Shown piece by piece: positions 8,883 through 15,994 of a DNA stretch of 16,550 bases (its first letter is position 1; each line of letters begins with the position of its first letter). This DNA comes from Chromera velia. Its lineage: Eukaryota; Sar; Chromeraceae. A program made the position numbers and the translations under genes. Below the pieces are notes generated by a model. The model searched no databases, had not been told where the DNA came from, and was given only the letters and a program-made list of their open reading frames with translations. The DNA lies in the NCBI GenBank assembly GCA_018398765.1, contig JAHBMJ010002715.1:1-16550 (forward strand), read 5' to 3'.

Positions 8883-9732
8883 TGGGTGCGTGTGCGTGTG
8901 CGGGTGCGTCTGTGATAGCAACCTCAAGCTTGGTGTTGACTTTCGTTTTGTTTTGGGGACAACTCTCAGGTTCAACACTCGAGACGGGCAGGTCCAGTCG
9001 TGTTTGGAGTTCCTGAACTGGATGGAGACGGAGACCCAACTTGCTGCTGAGAGGGAAATTGTTCGCAGAGGAAGAGAAAGAAGGGCAAGGAGGCTTGGGA
9101 GAACGAGGGGAGGGGCTCTGGTGGATGTAGATCTGGTAGACAGACTGATGTGCTTGGGCACTTACACCGAGAAGCAGGCAGCGAAGGCCCTGAAGGAGAC
9201 GACAAACGACTTTAATAGAGCACTGGATTTGCTCCAAGTGGGTCGATATTTATAGCTGGACGGATTGCTCGCCACTCGTTTCTTTCTGTCGAGTGTTCTC
9301 CCTTTCTGTCTTTTTCTTTCTCTTCCCCCCCCTCTCTCTCCCTCCTGCCTCTTTTCGGTCTTTCCCTGCCCTTCTCTGCCTTTTTGCTTTGCGTCTGTTC
9401 TCTTTGTTTTCTCCTTTCTGTCTTGTTAGTGTAGTCTTGTGGAGGAAAAAAGGGGGTGACTGGCTGTGTCTGGGTGGGGGGGGGTTTCGTGCCCGAGAGG
9501 AAAGAGAACGCTGTAGATTGAATTTTCTTTCTGCTTTCGGGAGATACGGTCTGAAACAGAGAGCAGGCTCATGGTCCCATGATCCCGTCCTTCATGTGAA
9601 GTTTGTACCTTTCTAGGGCATTTCCTCTTTTGTTGCGCTGGCTTTCTGCCGCAAACATCTCTCTTCTCCTGGTTCTTTTCTGTCCCGCCCTCTTTTCTAT
9701 CCTCATACCGTTGCATGCATTCTTTTTGTTCA

Positions 9733-9769
<37 letters not shown>

Positions 9770-9907
9770 GCAGGCAGAAGCGTCAAGGGCAGCCACGCGG
9801 GAGCAACTGGAGGCCACAATGGTCTCAATCGGGTTCACTCCGGAGGCAGCCAGACTGGCTGTGCGGGACTCAGGTCCGGAGGGGCTCTCTTTGTTTCTTT
9901 CTTTCTT

Positions 9908-9976
<69 letters not shown>

Positions 9977-11336
9977 ATTGCTTGATCGCAGCTGCGTCGG
10001 CTTTCTCGGCTACCGTACAAATCCCATGATGACTCAAGTATTTTCTTCTTTTTCAAGGATTCAATCGATCATGAGTTTACTTGAATTTACGCTTGCCTGC
10101 CTGTTCGGACTCTTGTGGTGCGTGCAGACAGGAGCATCGACCAGGTGTATGAACGCATGAGCGCACTCCAAGCAAGCAGTGGAGCAGGCGCTCCGGGAGC
10201 CGGTCTGCCAGAACTCCCAGGGACCGGAGCCGCGGTGAGTAGCAGTAGAGTCAATTGCAAATAGGTTCAGTGCAAAGAGTTCCTGAAGGATGCTTTGGAT
10301 CACTTTGGGACAATTCCTGCAGCACCCCTTTTCCTTTTTTGTGTTATGATGAGCTGGCCTTTCCTGTCTCGGTTTGGTCAGACCCAACTTTTTTTCTTTC
10401 TACACCGCTTCATGTATGTCTGTTTTCATCTTTCCAAAGTGCAACACTCCGAATGCAGAACCGTATGCTTCGCACCCTCCTTGCTGTCACGTGTTTTCGT
10501 TTGAATTGAACGTTTACATGCGTCTTCCTGACTGCAGACAGCGGGGGTGCAGCCAGGAGCAGAGGGGGGGGGCAATGCAGCAGCGGCAGCCGCAGGGGGG
10601 GGACGCGGAGAACCCACAATGGGGGTGGCACAAGGGGGCACTCAGGGTGGGGTGAATGGAGGGGGGGCTGGTGCTGTTCAGGGAGGGGCCGACGACGGCT
10701 CAGGTGATGACGAAGGAGAAGAGGAGGACCCTCACGAGGCAGACGAGAGGGAAGGGAGACTGTATGACGCAGAATTCGAGAATGCAGTGGAAAGAGAATT
10801 CGGAGATCACGAAGAGGAGGAGCAGAGGGAAGATGGTAGGGCAGACAAGAGAGAGCCATGCAGGCACACAAGCAGAACGGGACGCGCGAAAAGCCGTTGA
10901 AGAAGGCGTAGTCAGAACACATTCTCTGTTCTTTCTGAAGTGATTCGTTCTGCATGCTGGTGAAGTGCTAGCTTCTGCAGGCTAAGTGAAATGCATGCTG
11001 TGCGGGGGAGCAGCGGGCGTGTTGCTGGCACCCGGTCTTCACTTCATGTCCTGTTTGCTGATGTGTTTGTTGTCGCGAGAAAAGAAAGAGACGCAGAAAG
11101 GACAGCTGATGCATCGATCGAGAACTTCTGAATGATGCATGAATGAAAGGATCCATCCATCATGGGGCTGGCTGCATGCAGAGGATCTATTCGGGTACCT
11201 GGACGCTGAGATCGAGGAGGAGAAGGAACAGCTCGCTCGGCTGCTGTCTCTACTGGAGGAACAAAAACGGGAACAAGGAGCGGCAGCATCCTCTGCGAGT
11301 GGCGCAACGCTCAAGATTGGAAAGCCGCCCCAGTGA
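5754..11336 (+). CDS. NUB1: NUB1 (NEDD8 ultimate buster 1) homologue, 11 exons, 832 aa
   Basis: NUB1 binds NEDD8 and related ubiquitin-like proteins and delivers them to the proteasome, lowering free and conjugated NEDD8. Reconstructed exons: 5754-5793, 5975-6043, 6247-6580, 6938-7670, 8198-8466, 8680-8805, 8970-9237, 9774-9873, 10128-10234, 10538-10835 and 11182-11336. They total 2499 nt, every junction is in phase, all introns are GT...AG, and the stop is TGA at 11334. The start ATG (AACAATGA, A at -3) opens MKASVRVTGAAYTG, a first beta strand of a ubiquitin fold. Order: UBL (1-~76), charged helix, conserved TLPDADRKALVKALSLHDKAR block (~155-175), Gly/Ala/Glu-rich insert, TPR-like helical block (~365-480), UBA1, UBA2, UBA3, Gly-rich stretch, acidic C-terminus. 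The order and the DARLKIDLAWALF, GSFCAEKALLVRTLLLRG and UBA segments follow animal NUB1, which is about 600 residues; low-complexity inserts explain the extra length. The UBL lacks a terminal Gly-Gly, so it is not conjugatable. Individual exon edges were set by eye. Confidence 0.9.
6938..7670 (+). other. Exon 4 of the NUB1 homologue: conserved block, Gly/Ala/Glu-rich insert, helix
   Basis: It opens with HFTLANQSGEEVTLPDADRK, a block resembling the NUB1 segment before its helical region. From about 7120 to 7540 it encodes a low-complexity stretch rich in Gly, Glu, Ala and Ser (GGDAAASGGGG, GEGGETVMGTGGEGE), probably disordered and expanded. It closes with a Lys/Gln-rich helix KQAKESFEMSVQLLLIAEDS and KKVNPKFLE. 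The donor GAG|GTCAGG at 7671 leaves phase 0. Confidence 0.85.
7711..7868 (+). repeat. GT-rich microsatellite in intron 4
   Basis: Interrupted (GT)n with CATGTATG variants, ending in (GA)n. It begins 40 nt after the donor at 7671. Translations such as VCVCVCVC are artefacts. Confidence 0.9.
8198..8466 (+). other. Exon 5 of the NUB1 homologue: TPR-like helical block
   Basis: Encodes GIDNDARLKIDLAWALFKAE, then PKAEDALEEAEAKCERVFGK, GSFCAEKALLVRTLLLRGA and ESDEATRLLER. This is the best-conserved part relative to animal NUB1, which has the matching order: Leu-Asp-x-x-W-x-x-F, a Leu/Ala helix, then a Gly-x-Cys-x-x-Glu-Lys segment. It probably forms paired helices that hold UBL clients or scaffold the UBAs. 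Acceptor CCTGCAG|GGC at 8197, donor ACG|GTCCTT at 8467. Confidence 0.9.
8680..9130 (+). other. UBA1 of the NUB1 homologue (exons 6 and start of 7)
   Basis: Exon 6 (8680-8805) encodes CSEFDVDLELVSSLMMMGFD, ERDARRAVRAICSTEAG. Exon 7 (from 8970) continues FNTRDGQVQSCLEFLNWM and a basic helix RRGRERRARRLGR. The MMGF loop is a classic UBA ubiquitin-contact motif. About ten residues around STEAGRFNTR, exactly at the exon 6/7 junction, appear inserted between the second and third UBA helices. Donor CG|GTCGGT (8806), acceptor CTCTCAG (8969), the only acceptor of this gene that does not end TGCAG. Confidence 0.85.
8821..8878 (+). repeat. (CT)n(GT)n microsatellite in intron 6
   Basis: About 13 CT units followed directly by about 13 GT units, starting 15 nt after the donor at 8806. 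Confidence 0.95.
9119..9237 (+). other. UBA2 of the NUB1 homologue (end of exon 7)
   Basis: Encodes LVDVDLVDRLMCLGTYTEKQ, AAKALKETTNDFNRALDLLQ. The three-helix pattern and the final N-x-x-x-A-L-D-x-L are typical of UBA domains, but the usual M-G-F/Y loop reads C-L-G-T-Y, so ubiquitin binding may be altered. The donor CAA|GTGGGT at 9238 leaves phase 0. Confidence 0.8.
9735..9765 (+). repeat. (CT)n run forming the polypyrimidine tract of intron 7
   Basis: About 15 CT units end a few bases before the acceptor TGCATGCAG (9773), so the microsatellite itself serves as the polypyrimidine tract. Confidence 0.9.
9774..10234 (+). other. UBA3 and linker of the NUB1 homologue (exons 8 and 9)
   Basis: Exon 8 (9774-9873) gives TREQLEATMVSIGFTPEAAR, LAVRDS. 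Exon 9 (10128-10234) gives DRSIDQVYERMSALQAS, then a Gly/Ala/Pro linker. The codon G|AC (Asp) is split by the intron. The S-I-G-F loop and final helix fit UBA. Donors are CAG|GTCCGG at 9874 and GCG|GTGAGT at 10235. Confidence 0.85.
9893..9975 (+). repeat. (CTTT)n(CT)n(GT)n compound microsatellite in intron 8
   Basis: CTTT units, then about 15 CT units, then about 17 GT units, starting about 19 nt after the donor at 9874. Same order and strand as the tract in intron 6. Confidence 0.95.
10538..11336 (+). other. C-terminal exons 10 and 11 of the NUB1 homologue: Gly-rich then acidic tail
   Basis: Exon 10 (10538-10835) encodes a Gly/Ala-rich stretch, then an acidic region (GDDEGEEEDPHEADERE, YDAEFENAVEREFGD). 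Exon 11 (11182-11336) encodes DLFGYLDAEIEEEKEQLARL, LSLLEEQKREQG and a short tail ending KIGKPPQ. Animal NUB1 also ends in an acidic tail containing a Glu/Tyr-Leu segment. Junction G|AG (Glu) across GATG|GTAGGG and GCATGCAG. Exon 10 has a high run of Gs on the sense strand. Confidence 0.85.
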
Positions 11337-11986
11337 AGGGCACGCCACTGCAGGTCGAATTACGAGTGGAAGGATGATCGATTCAAGATCAAATTGGCTG
11401 ATTGCATGAGGTAGTAGAAGGATCCGATGAGTCTCTGGTCGGTTGGCTGGGCCAGGAACTGGCGTAAGATTCAAAGAAGGTTCGAGGGAGGGGCGGCTGG
11501 GGATTCTGTGGGGAAAGAAAGAGGAAGCATCGTGTAAGATAGGCATAGAGACGCGGATGTGTAGGTGTGTTGAGCGCTTTGGTTGCGCCGGCAGCAACCT
11601 CAACTGCCAGCAAGTATCTCAGGAGCTACAATGGCTGACGGATCAATCAATCTTGTGCGGTCTTGCTTTTTTTGCCGTATTGCCGTATTGTGTCGTACTT
11701 TAAATCAATTCTCTGGTCATATATCACTGCCATCACTGAATTACACTGAATATAAGTCCGACTGCAATTGAAACTACTAGTAAGTTTCAAAATAGTTTTA
11801 TAATAAACAATTCAAATTTGAAAAATGTCTTGGCTCGTAATGAATGTTCTTGAATGGTTTTCACCTTAAGTTTATGGAAGTTTACTGGAAAATCGTAGAG
11901 GTGAAAACAGTTGAAAAGTTCAATTTTTTTATGAGTGGTTTCTTCATAATTTTCATTATTATAGTTAATATTCGGTTTTAAATTAT
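11337..11986. other. Intergenic spacer between the NUB1 homologue and the retroelement
   Basis: No gene is seen. The first half (to about 11690) has ordinary composition and probably holds the 3' UTR. The second half is AT-rich with several dyads: TTGAAACT/AGTTTCAA around 7 nt (11768-11790), the perfect 12-bp palindrome TTCAAATTTGAA (11811-11822), and GTTTTCACCT (11857-11866) paired with AGGTGAAAAC (11899-11908). AT-richness stops abruptly at about 11986. Confidence 0.6.
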
Positions 11987-12262
11987 TGTTGGAGATTGCG
12001 TCCGGGGTCGATTAACGCCGGCCTTTCACGGCCGCGGTCCCAGGGACTTCGGCCTGGGCTCAGCGCGCTACAAGCTATGCATGCAAATCTGCATCACCAC
12101 AAACGGTGCATGCACCGTGTAGGAGAAACTGATCGATCCACATTGACTTATTCAAGGAGAGGCGCATTCGCTCATCCTCTCCTCCCCGAACTCTGTACTG
12201 ACACGCGAATTCCTTATAGATCAGTGTGTCAGTCTCTGATTTGTTGCCACTTTGTTGTCAAG
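11987..12262 (+). other. Putative 5' LTR/leader of the retroelement
   Basis: Begins TGTTGGAGATTGCG. It contains two adjacent GC hairpins: CGGCC-6 nt-GGCCG (12019-12034), and CCCAGG with a C(UUCG)G tetraloop and CCTGGG (12039-12058). It also contains a perfect 16-bp palindrome (12103-12118). There is a TATA-like CTTATAGATC near 12210. No tRNA-complementary primer-binding site was recognised. The frame is open upstream of the Gag ATG but its translation has no recognisable domain. Confidence 0.4.
12103..12118. repeat. Perfect 16-bp palindrome
   Basis: ACGGTGCATGCACCGT equals its own reverse complement. Confidence 0.9.
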
Positions 12263-13666
12263 ATGAACTTTGAAGACATGAAAAGCTTTTTCAGGGGCTT
12301 ACTCAATGATGCCCTTGAACCGATCAGCGCTGAAGTATCCAAACTCAGTGCAGAGTTCGATCAAAGAGATGTTGTGTCTCCAGGCCAGCGGGAGGAGAGA
12401 GTAGAAGACTTGTTAGACAGATGGATTCCACCCAGTTGAACCAGTGCCGCAGTGGCGGAGAAGAAAGAAAGAATTTCCCCTGTTTCTCTGTTTGCGCCTG
12501 GAGCCGTTCAGGCTCAGAAAGTTCGAAAGCCCTTCAATGCCGTGGCTTTCTTCTCGGACAAGGACCTGTCTCCCTCCCACTCTAACTCGTCTGATGTGAG
12601 TGGATCTTCCGATGCGTCTTCCTGCCACTCTACAGCTCAGAGAGTGGGTTCCGCATGCAGGAAGAAGAGATCGTCGAAGCAGTCGAAGAAAGTGGACCTG
12701 ACCGCCTGCCCAAAGTTCGCTGGAAAGAAGGAGATTATCGACTTTGCGTCGCAGTGGGGGGAGTTCTCCAATATGCACCTGCAGAGAAAACACTTCCGGT
12801 CGACAGAGGAGTGGAGATTCAACATCATCGTCGCTCTAAACAAGGCAGGAAGTGATGCTCGGGCCTTTAGGAGAGATGTGAGGAGATGGAGACAGAAGTT
12901 GGTGAACCCTGAGGATATTGTAGAGAAGATGAAGCAGGAGTATTCCTTGACCTTGCTGGCGATGCAGCTAGCTGTGCAGGAGCGTGTGCAGGTCTTCCCA
13001 TGGCTCCTCGACCACCGTGATCGGAACGGTCGTGTCGTCATCCCGAGCGGTGTGGTGCTATCGTTTGCGAAGATCGACCAGAGACTCGAGGATCTCCTCC
13101 TCGATTCCGACGACGCAGAGTGGGAGATCGCAGATCCCACCAAAGTCATCATGATCGTCAATGCCCTCATGGACGACCAGCGTATGAAGCTCGTCAACTC
13201 CCTCAGATCGAAGCTTCCTGGATTGAGGGGGCAGCTAGATCTCAGACAGATTGACTATGCCACTCTGAAGAAGGAGCTTGAGTGGTTCACGTCCTTTGAT
13301 CGGGATGCAGAGATCAAGGCGAGACAGAGGCAGAGTGGGGGTAGAGAGAGAGCCTTCAGAGGCCAGCAGAGACGGGGTCGGGGATCTCGTGGATTCAGAA
13401 ATCAGGGGAACAGACAGAATGGTCAGCGCTCTTCCCAGCAGTCTCCCTCTCAACAGCAGCAGCAATAGCAGCAGCCGTGGGGACTGAAGAGGTGCTGGTG
13501 GTGCCAGGACACGACCCATTTTGAGAAGAACTGTGCGCACAAGCGTGTGGGGCAGACCAGAATCGAGCCTCGCCCTTGGGTTCCCCCTCCTTCCAGCCAA
13601 GATCCCAACAGAAGCCAGCAGCAGCAGTCTTCCTCGTCCTCCTCCGGGGGACAAGGAGGGAGATGA
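12263..13666 (+). pseudogene. gag: Retrotransposon Gag with CCHC zinc knuckle, two internal stops
   Basis: Gag forms the particle that packages element RNA. The ATG at 12263 (AAGATGA, good context) starts MNFEDMKSFFRGLLNDALEP. In-frame TGA at 12437 is followed by a long open stretch to 13465. This holds a Ser-rich segment, then a helical core (KKEIIDFASQWGEF, EEWRFNIIVALNKAG, LVNSLRSKLPGLRGQLDL), an Arg/Gly-rich RNA-binding region (GRERAFRGQQRRGRGSRGF) and poly-Gln. TAG at 13466 interrupts this Gln run (CAA-TAG-CAG). Immediately after it, still in frame, lies a perfect zinc knuckle C-X2-C-X4-H-X4-C (13493-13534, CWWCQDTTHFEKNC), then a Ser/Gln tail and TGA at 13664. The knuckle downstream of a stop shows the reading frame was once continuous, or that the stop is bypassed. 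Confidence 0.8.
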
Positions 13667-13828
13667 CCACACTCGGGGATGCAGAGTGCAGCGCATTCCC
13701 CCGGCGTGCGGGTTTCCAATCACTTTGCGTTGCTTGCTGAAGAAGAGGGGGAGAACCGTCCTGGGTAAGACGTGACAAAACTGTGACCACACGCTACGGA
13801 GCATGCAGGTGGAGCGAGAGGGGGTGGA
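13667..13828 (+). other. Gag-protease junction with three stops
   Basis: Same frame as both flanks. It includes SNHFALLAEEEGENRPG, which looks like coding linker, but is interrupted by TGA (13664), TAA (13766) and TGA (13784). Either decayed coding sequence or a genuine spacer between separate gag and pol ORFs. Confidence 0.5.
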
Positions 13829-15628
13829 ATGAAATGGGTGGTGAAGAAGCCGGTGGTTGATTCTGGATGCAGCCGGCATTTCTTTGGCAGAGACGTCGAG
13901 TCCTATGTGGTTAAGGTGAGGGAGACGGACAGTGAGTTTGTGGAGGTTGAAGGAGACGTTGCAAGAGCAGAGAGCGATGTGACTGTGGATCTCCCTGGAG
14001 TCGAGTGTGTGGATGGATGTAGGAGGACGGCACGTTTGGATGGAGCTTTCTCTCGGTCTGTGCCAGTCTCTCTTGTGAGTGTGCATGGTCTCCGCTTGCA
14101 GAAAGTACATGAGCCATTCTGGGTGGAGCTCTCTGAAAAAGGGGGTGGCAGTTTTCGTGCACGTGTGAAAGAGGAGGAAGGCGTTCTGGATTTGAGTGTG
14201 CATGGGGGGGTGCAGTCAAAGAGTCCGGCAGTGAAGCATGGCCCTCTTCGTGTGTGTTTGAACGTAGATAGAAAGGATAGACCTCTTGCATGTGAGTGGG
14301 CGTTTTTGCAGCACGGAGGTCAGAAGGGGGCCCCGCAGGAGCGACCACCAATTCGGTTAGGTGCACATCGATCGCGGAGGGTGAGCTTCCCTTCTGAAGG
14401 TCAGATGAGTGCGAGGGAGGTTTTGATGTGGCATAAGAGATTTGGGCATGCGACTGGTGTGCGACTATATGAAACAATGAAAGAGAAAGGCATTATGTCG
14501 CGTGTGAGCAGAGAGGCGTGTGATCAAGTGAGGCATGTGTGTAGACAGTGCAAGTATGTGAATGCTGTGATGCATCGTATTCCTCAGAAGAGCCAGGAAC
14601 GCGTGCAAGCAAAGGAATTCAATGAAGTCATTTATCAGGATATCATGTTTTTACTTGGTGGTACCCCTGTGTCTTTGATTGTCGATGCTGCAACTCGTTT
14701 TGTTTCTGGCATGGTTCTGTCTTCGAAAGGGAAGGCAGTAAGACATCTGACTGCATGGGTAAGAAGATGGGAGAGACTGGGTGAGAAGCTGAAAGTCAAA
14801 GGAAAGCCTGTAACGGTTTGCACTGACAACGGAAGAGAATTTATGGGTCAAAAGAAGGGACAGTACGAGCATGTGTGTGATCAGGAGTCCATCTTTCATA
14901 AAAAAGGAAGCATCTATACTCCCCAGTCTCAAGCGCAAGTAGAGAAAATGAATCGTACAGTGAAAAGATTGCTCTGGAAGTTGCTTGCGGATTTGAATTT
15001 GCCAAAATATTGTGCGAAGTGGTTGTTGAGTGGTATGATTGATTCTTTGAGTGAATGTGTTTCGTCTGCGACGGGTAAGTCACCCAATGCGTCTGTGTTT
15101 GGTGTTGAGGCTGCTCATCCCATTTCCCCCATCTCTATCGGTGATCTTGTTCTTGTGACTGACCCTCGTCCGATTCCCTCTTCTGCTGTGCCTGTCAGGG
15201 GAAAGGAAGGGTTCTTTGCTGGAGTCGAAAGCGACTCTGTCGTGTGTGTTCTTGTGAAAACTGACAGTGGGAAGGGATGGAGACCTTTGCGTATGCATCC
15301 GAGTGCTGTGTCTTTGATTGAATGGTATGGTTTGAATGTGTCTTCTGACCTTTTAAATGGAGTGTGTGAGTCAACAGCTGCACCTGCTGACGATGTTGAT
15401 CGTTTTTCCGATTTCGATGTCGATGAAGACAGAGAAGTCGATGTTCATGCTGCAGGGGGTGCGGACCCTGAAGCTGTTGTCTCCTCCTCCAAGTCGCAGG
15501 CAATCTTTCCCGACTCTGTTCCGTCAGCGGCCGTCAGGCAGCTGGATCGTGTTGTGGGAGAATCTGTGTCTTCCGTTTCTGCACCTGTCCCTTTCCCTCC
15601 TCCATTTGCAGCAGGCTCTCAACTTTAG
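13829..15628 (+). CDS. pol: Retrotransposon protease-integrase polyprotein segment
   Basis: 599 codons from ATG 13829 to TAG 15626. An aspartic protease motif VVDSGCSRHF (Asp11-Ser-Gly) opens the segment; the protease would cleave the polyprotein. The integrase zinc-binding domain is H202-X4-H207-X30-C238-X2-C241 (WHKRFGH ... CRQC). The integrase core has catalytic candidates D271 (YQDIMF), D333 (TDNGREF) and E372 (QAQVEKMNRTVKRL). The D-to-E spacing is 38 residues, slightly longer than the usual 35. All key residues are present, so this segment looks catalytically intact. Ser/Val/Asp-rich sequence follows the core to the TAG. Copia elements normally continue unbroken into RT; here two TAGs (15626, 15653) and a frameshift intervene. 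The ATG may be fortuitous if gag-pol was one ORF. Confidence 0.85.
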   Translation: MKWVVKKPVVDSGCSRHFFGRDVESYVVKVRETDSEFVEVEGDVARAESDVTVDLPGVECVDGCRRTARLDGAFSRSVPVSLVSVHGLRLQKVHEPFWVELSEKGGGSFRARVKEEEGVLDLSVHGGVQSKSPAVKHGPLRVCLNVDRKDRPLACEWAFLQHGGQKGAPQERPPIRLGAHRSRRVSFPSEGQMSAREVLMWHKRFGHATGVRLYETMKEKGIMSRVSREACDQVRHVCRQCKYVNAVMHRIPQKSQERVQAKEFNEVIYQDIMFLLGGTPVSLIVDAATRFVSGMVLSSKGKAVRHLTAWVRRWERLGEKLKVKGKPVTVCTDNGREFMGQKKGQYEHVCDQESIFHKKGSIYTPQSQAQVEKMNRTVKRLLWKLLADLNLPKYCAKWLLSGMIDSLSECVSSATGKSPNASVFGVEAAHPISPISIGDLVLVTDPRPIPSSAVPVRGKEGFFAGVESDSVVCVLVKTDSGKGWRPLRMHPSAVSLIEWYGLNVSSDLLNGVCESTAAPADDVDRFSDFDVDEDREVDVHAAGGADPEAVVSSSKSQAIFPDSVPSAAVRQLDRVVGESVSSVSAPVPFPPPFAAGSQL

Positions 15629-15994
15629 GCAGGCTACCTGGAGTTGCGAAGTCAGTAGCAGGGGGTGGGGGGTGGAGAGGAAAAGGAAAAGCAGTCAGGG
15701 CAGGGTCGCGAACCTGTTCAGACAGCGCAGCCAGCAGAGAAAGAGGGAGAAGGAGAAGTCGTTCTGCCAGACATTCCAGATGACGATTCGTTGTTTAGCC
15801 TCAACTTGCTTGGGGAGTCTGGGGGGGCCGCAGCCTTTGCTAGCTTTCTTGCACGTGAAGGAGAGCAGCAAGGCAGCAGAGAAACGGAGGGAGTGCAGGA
15901 AGCATACGATGATAAGAAAGTGCAGGGAGTACAGGAAGGGAAGAGGTGCAGGGAGCACAGGACGATAGTAAGGAGAGTGAAAGAAAGAAAGTGA
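15629..15994 (+). pseudogene. Integrase-RT linker, in frame with integrase, ends at TGA
   Basis: Continues the integrase frame after TAG 15626, with another TAG at 15653 (CAG-TAG-CAG), then open to TGA 15992. The sequence is acidic and Gln/Glu/Gly-rich (GEGEVVLPDIPDDDSLFSLN), typical of the variable linker between copia integrase and RT. The 3' part has repeated TGCAGGGAG motifs (about 15920-15960). The frame is lost before RT. Confidence 0.6.

Noticed and set aside
11987-12120. tRNA or other structural RNA gene in the GC-hairpin region
   Set aside because: The hairpins do not fit a cloverleaf and no internal B-box (GGTTCGANNCC) is present.
12263-15994. Alternative genetic code with UAG as glutamine (CAA-TAG-CAG and CAG-TAG-CAG)
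   Set aside because: TGA and TAA also interrupt the same frame, so recoding UAG alone would not restore it, and a third TAG (15626) is not in a Gln context.
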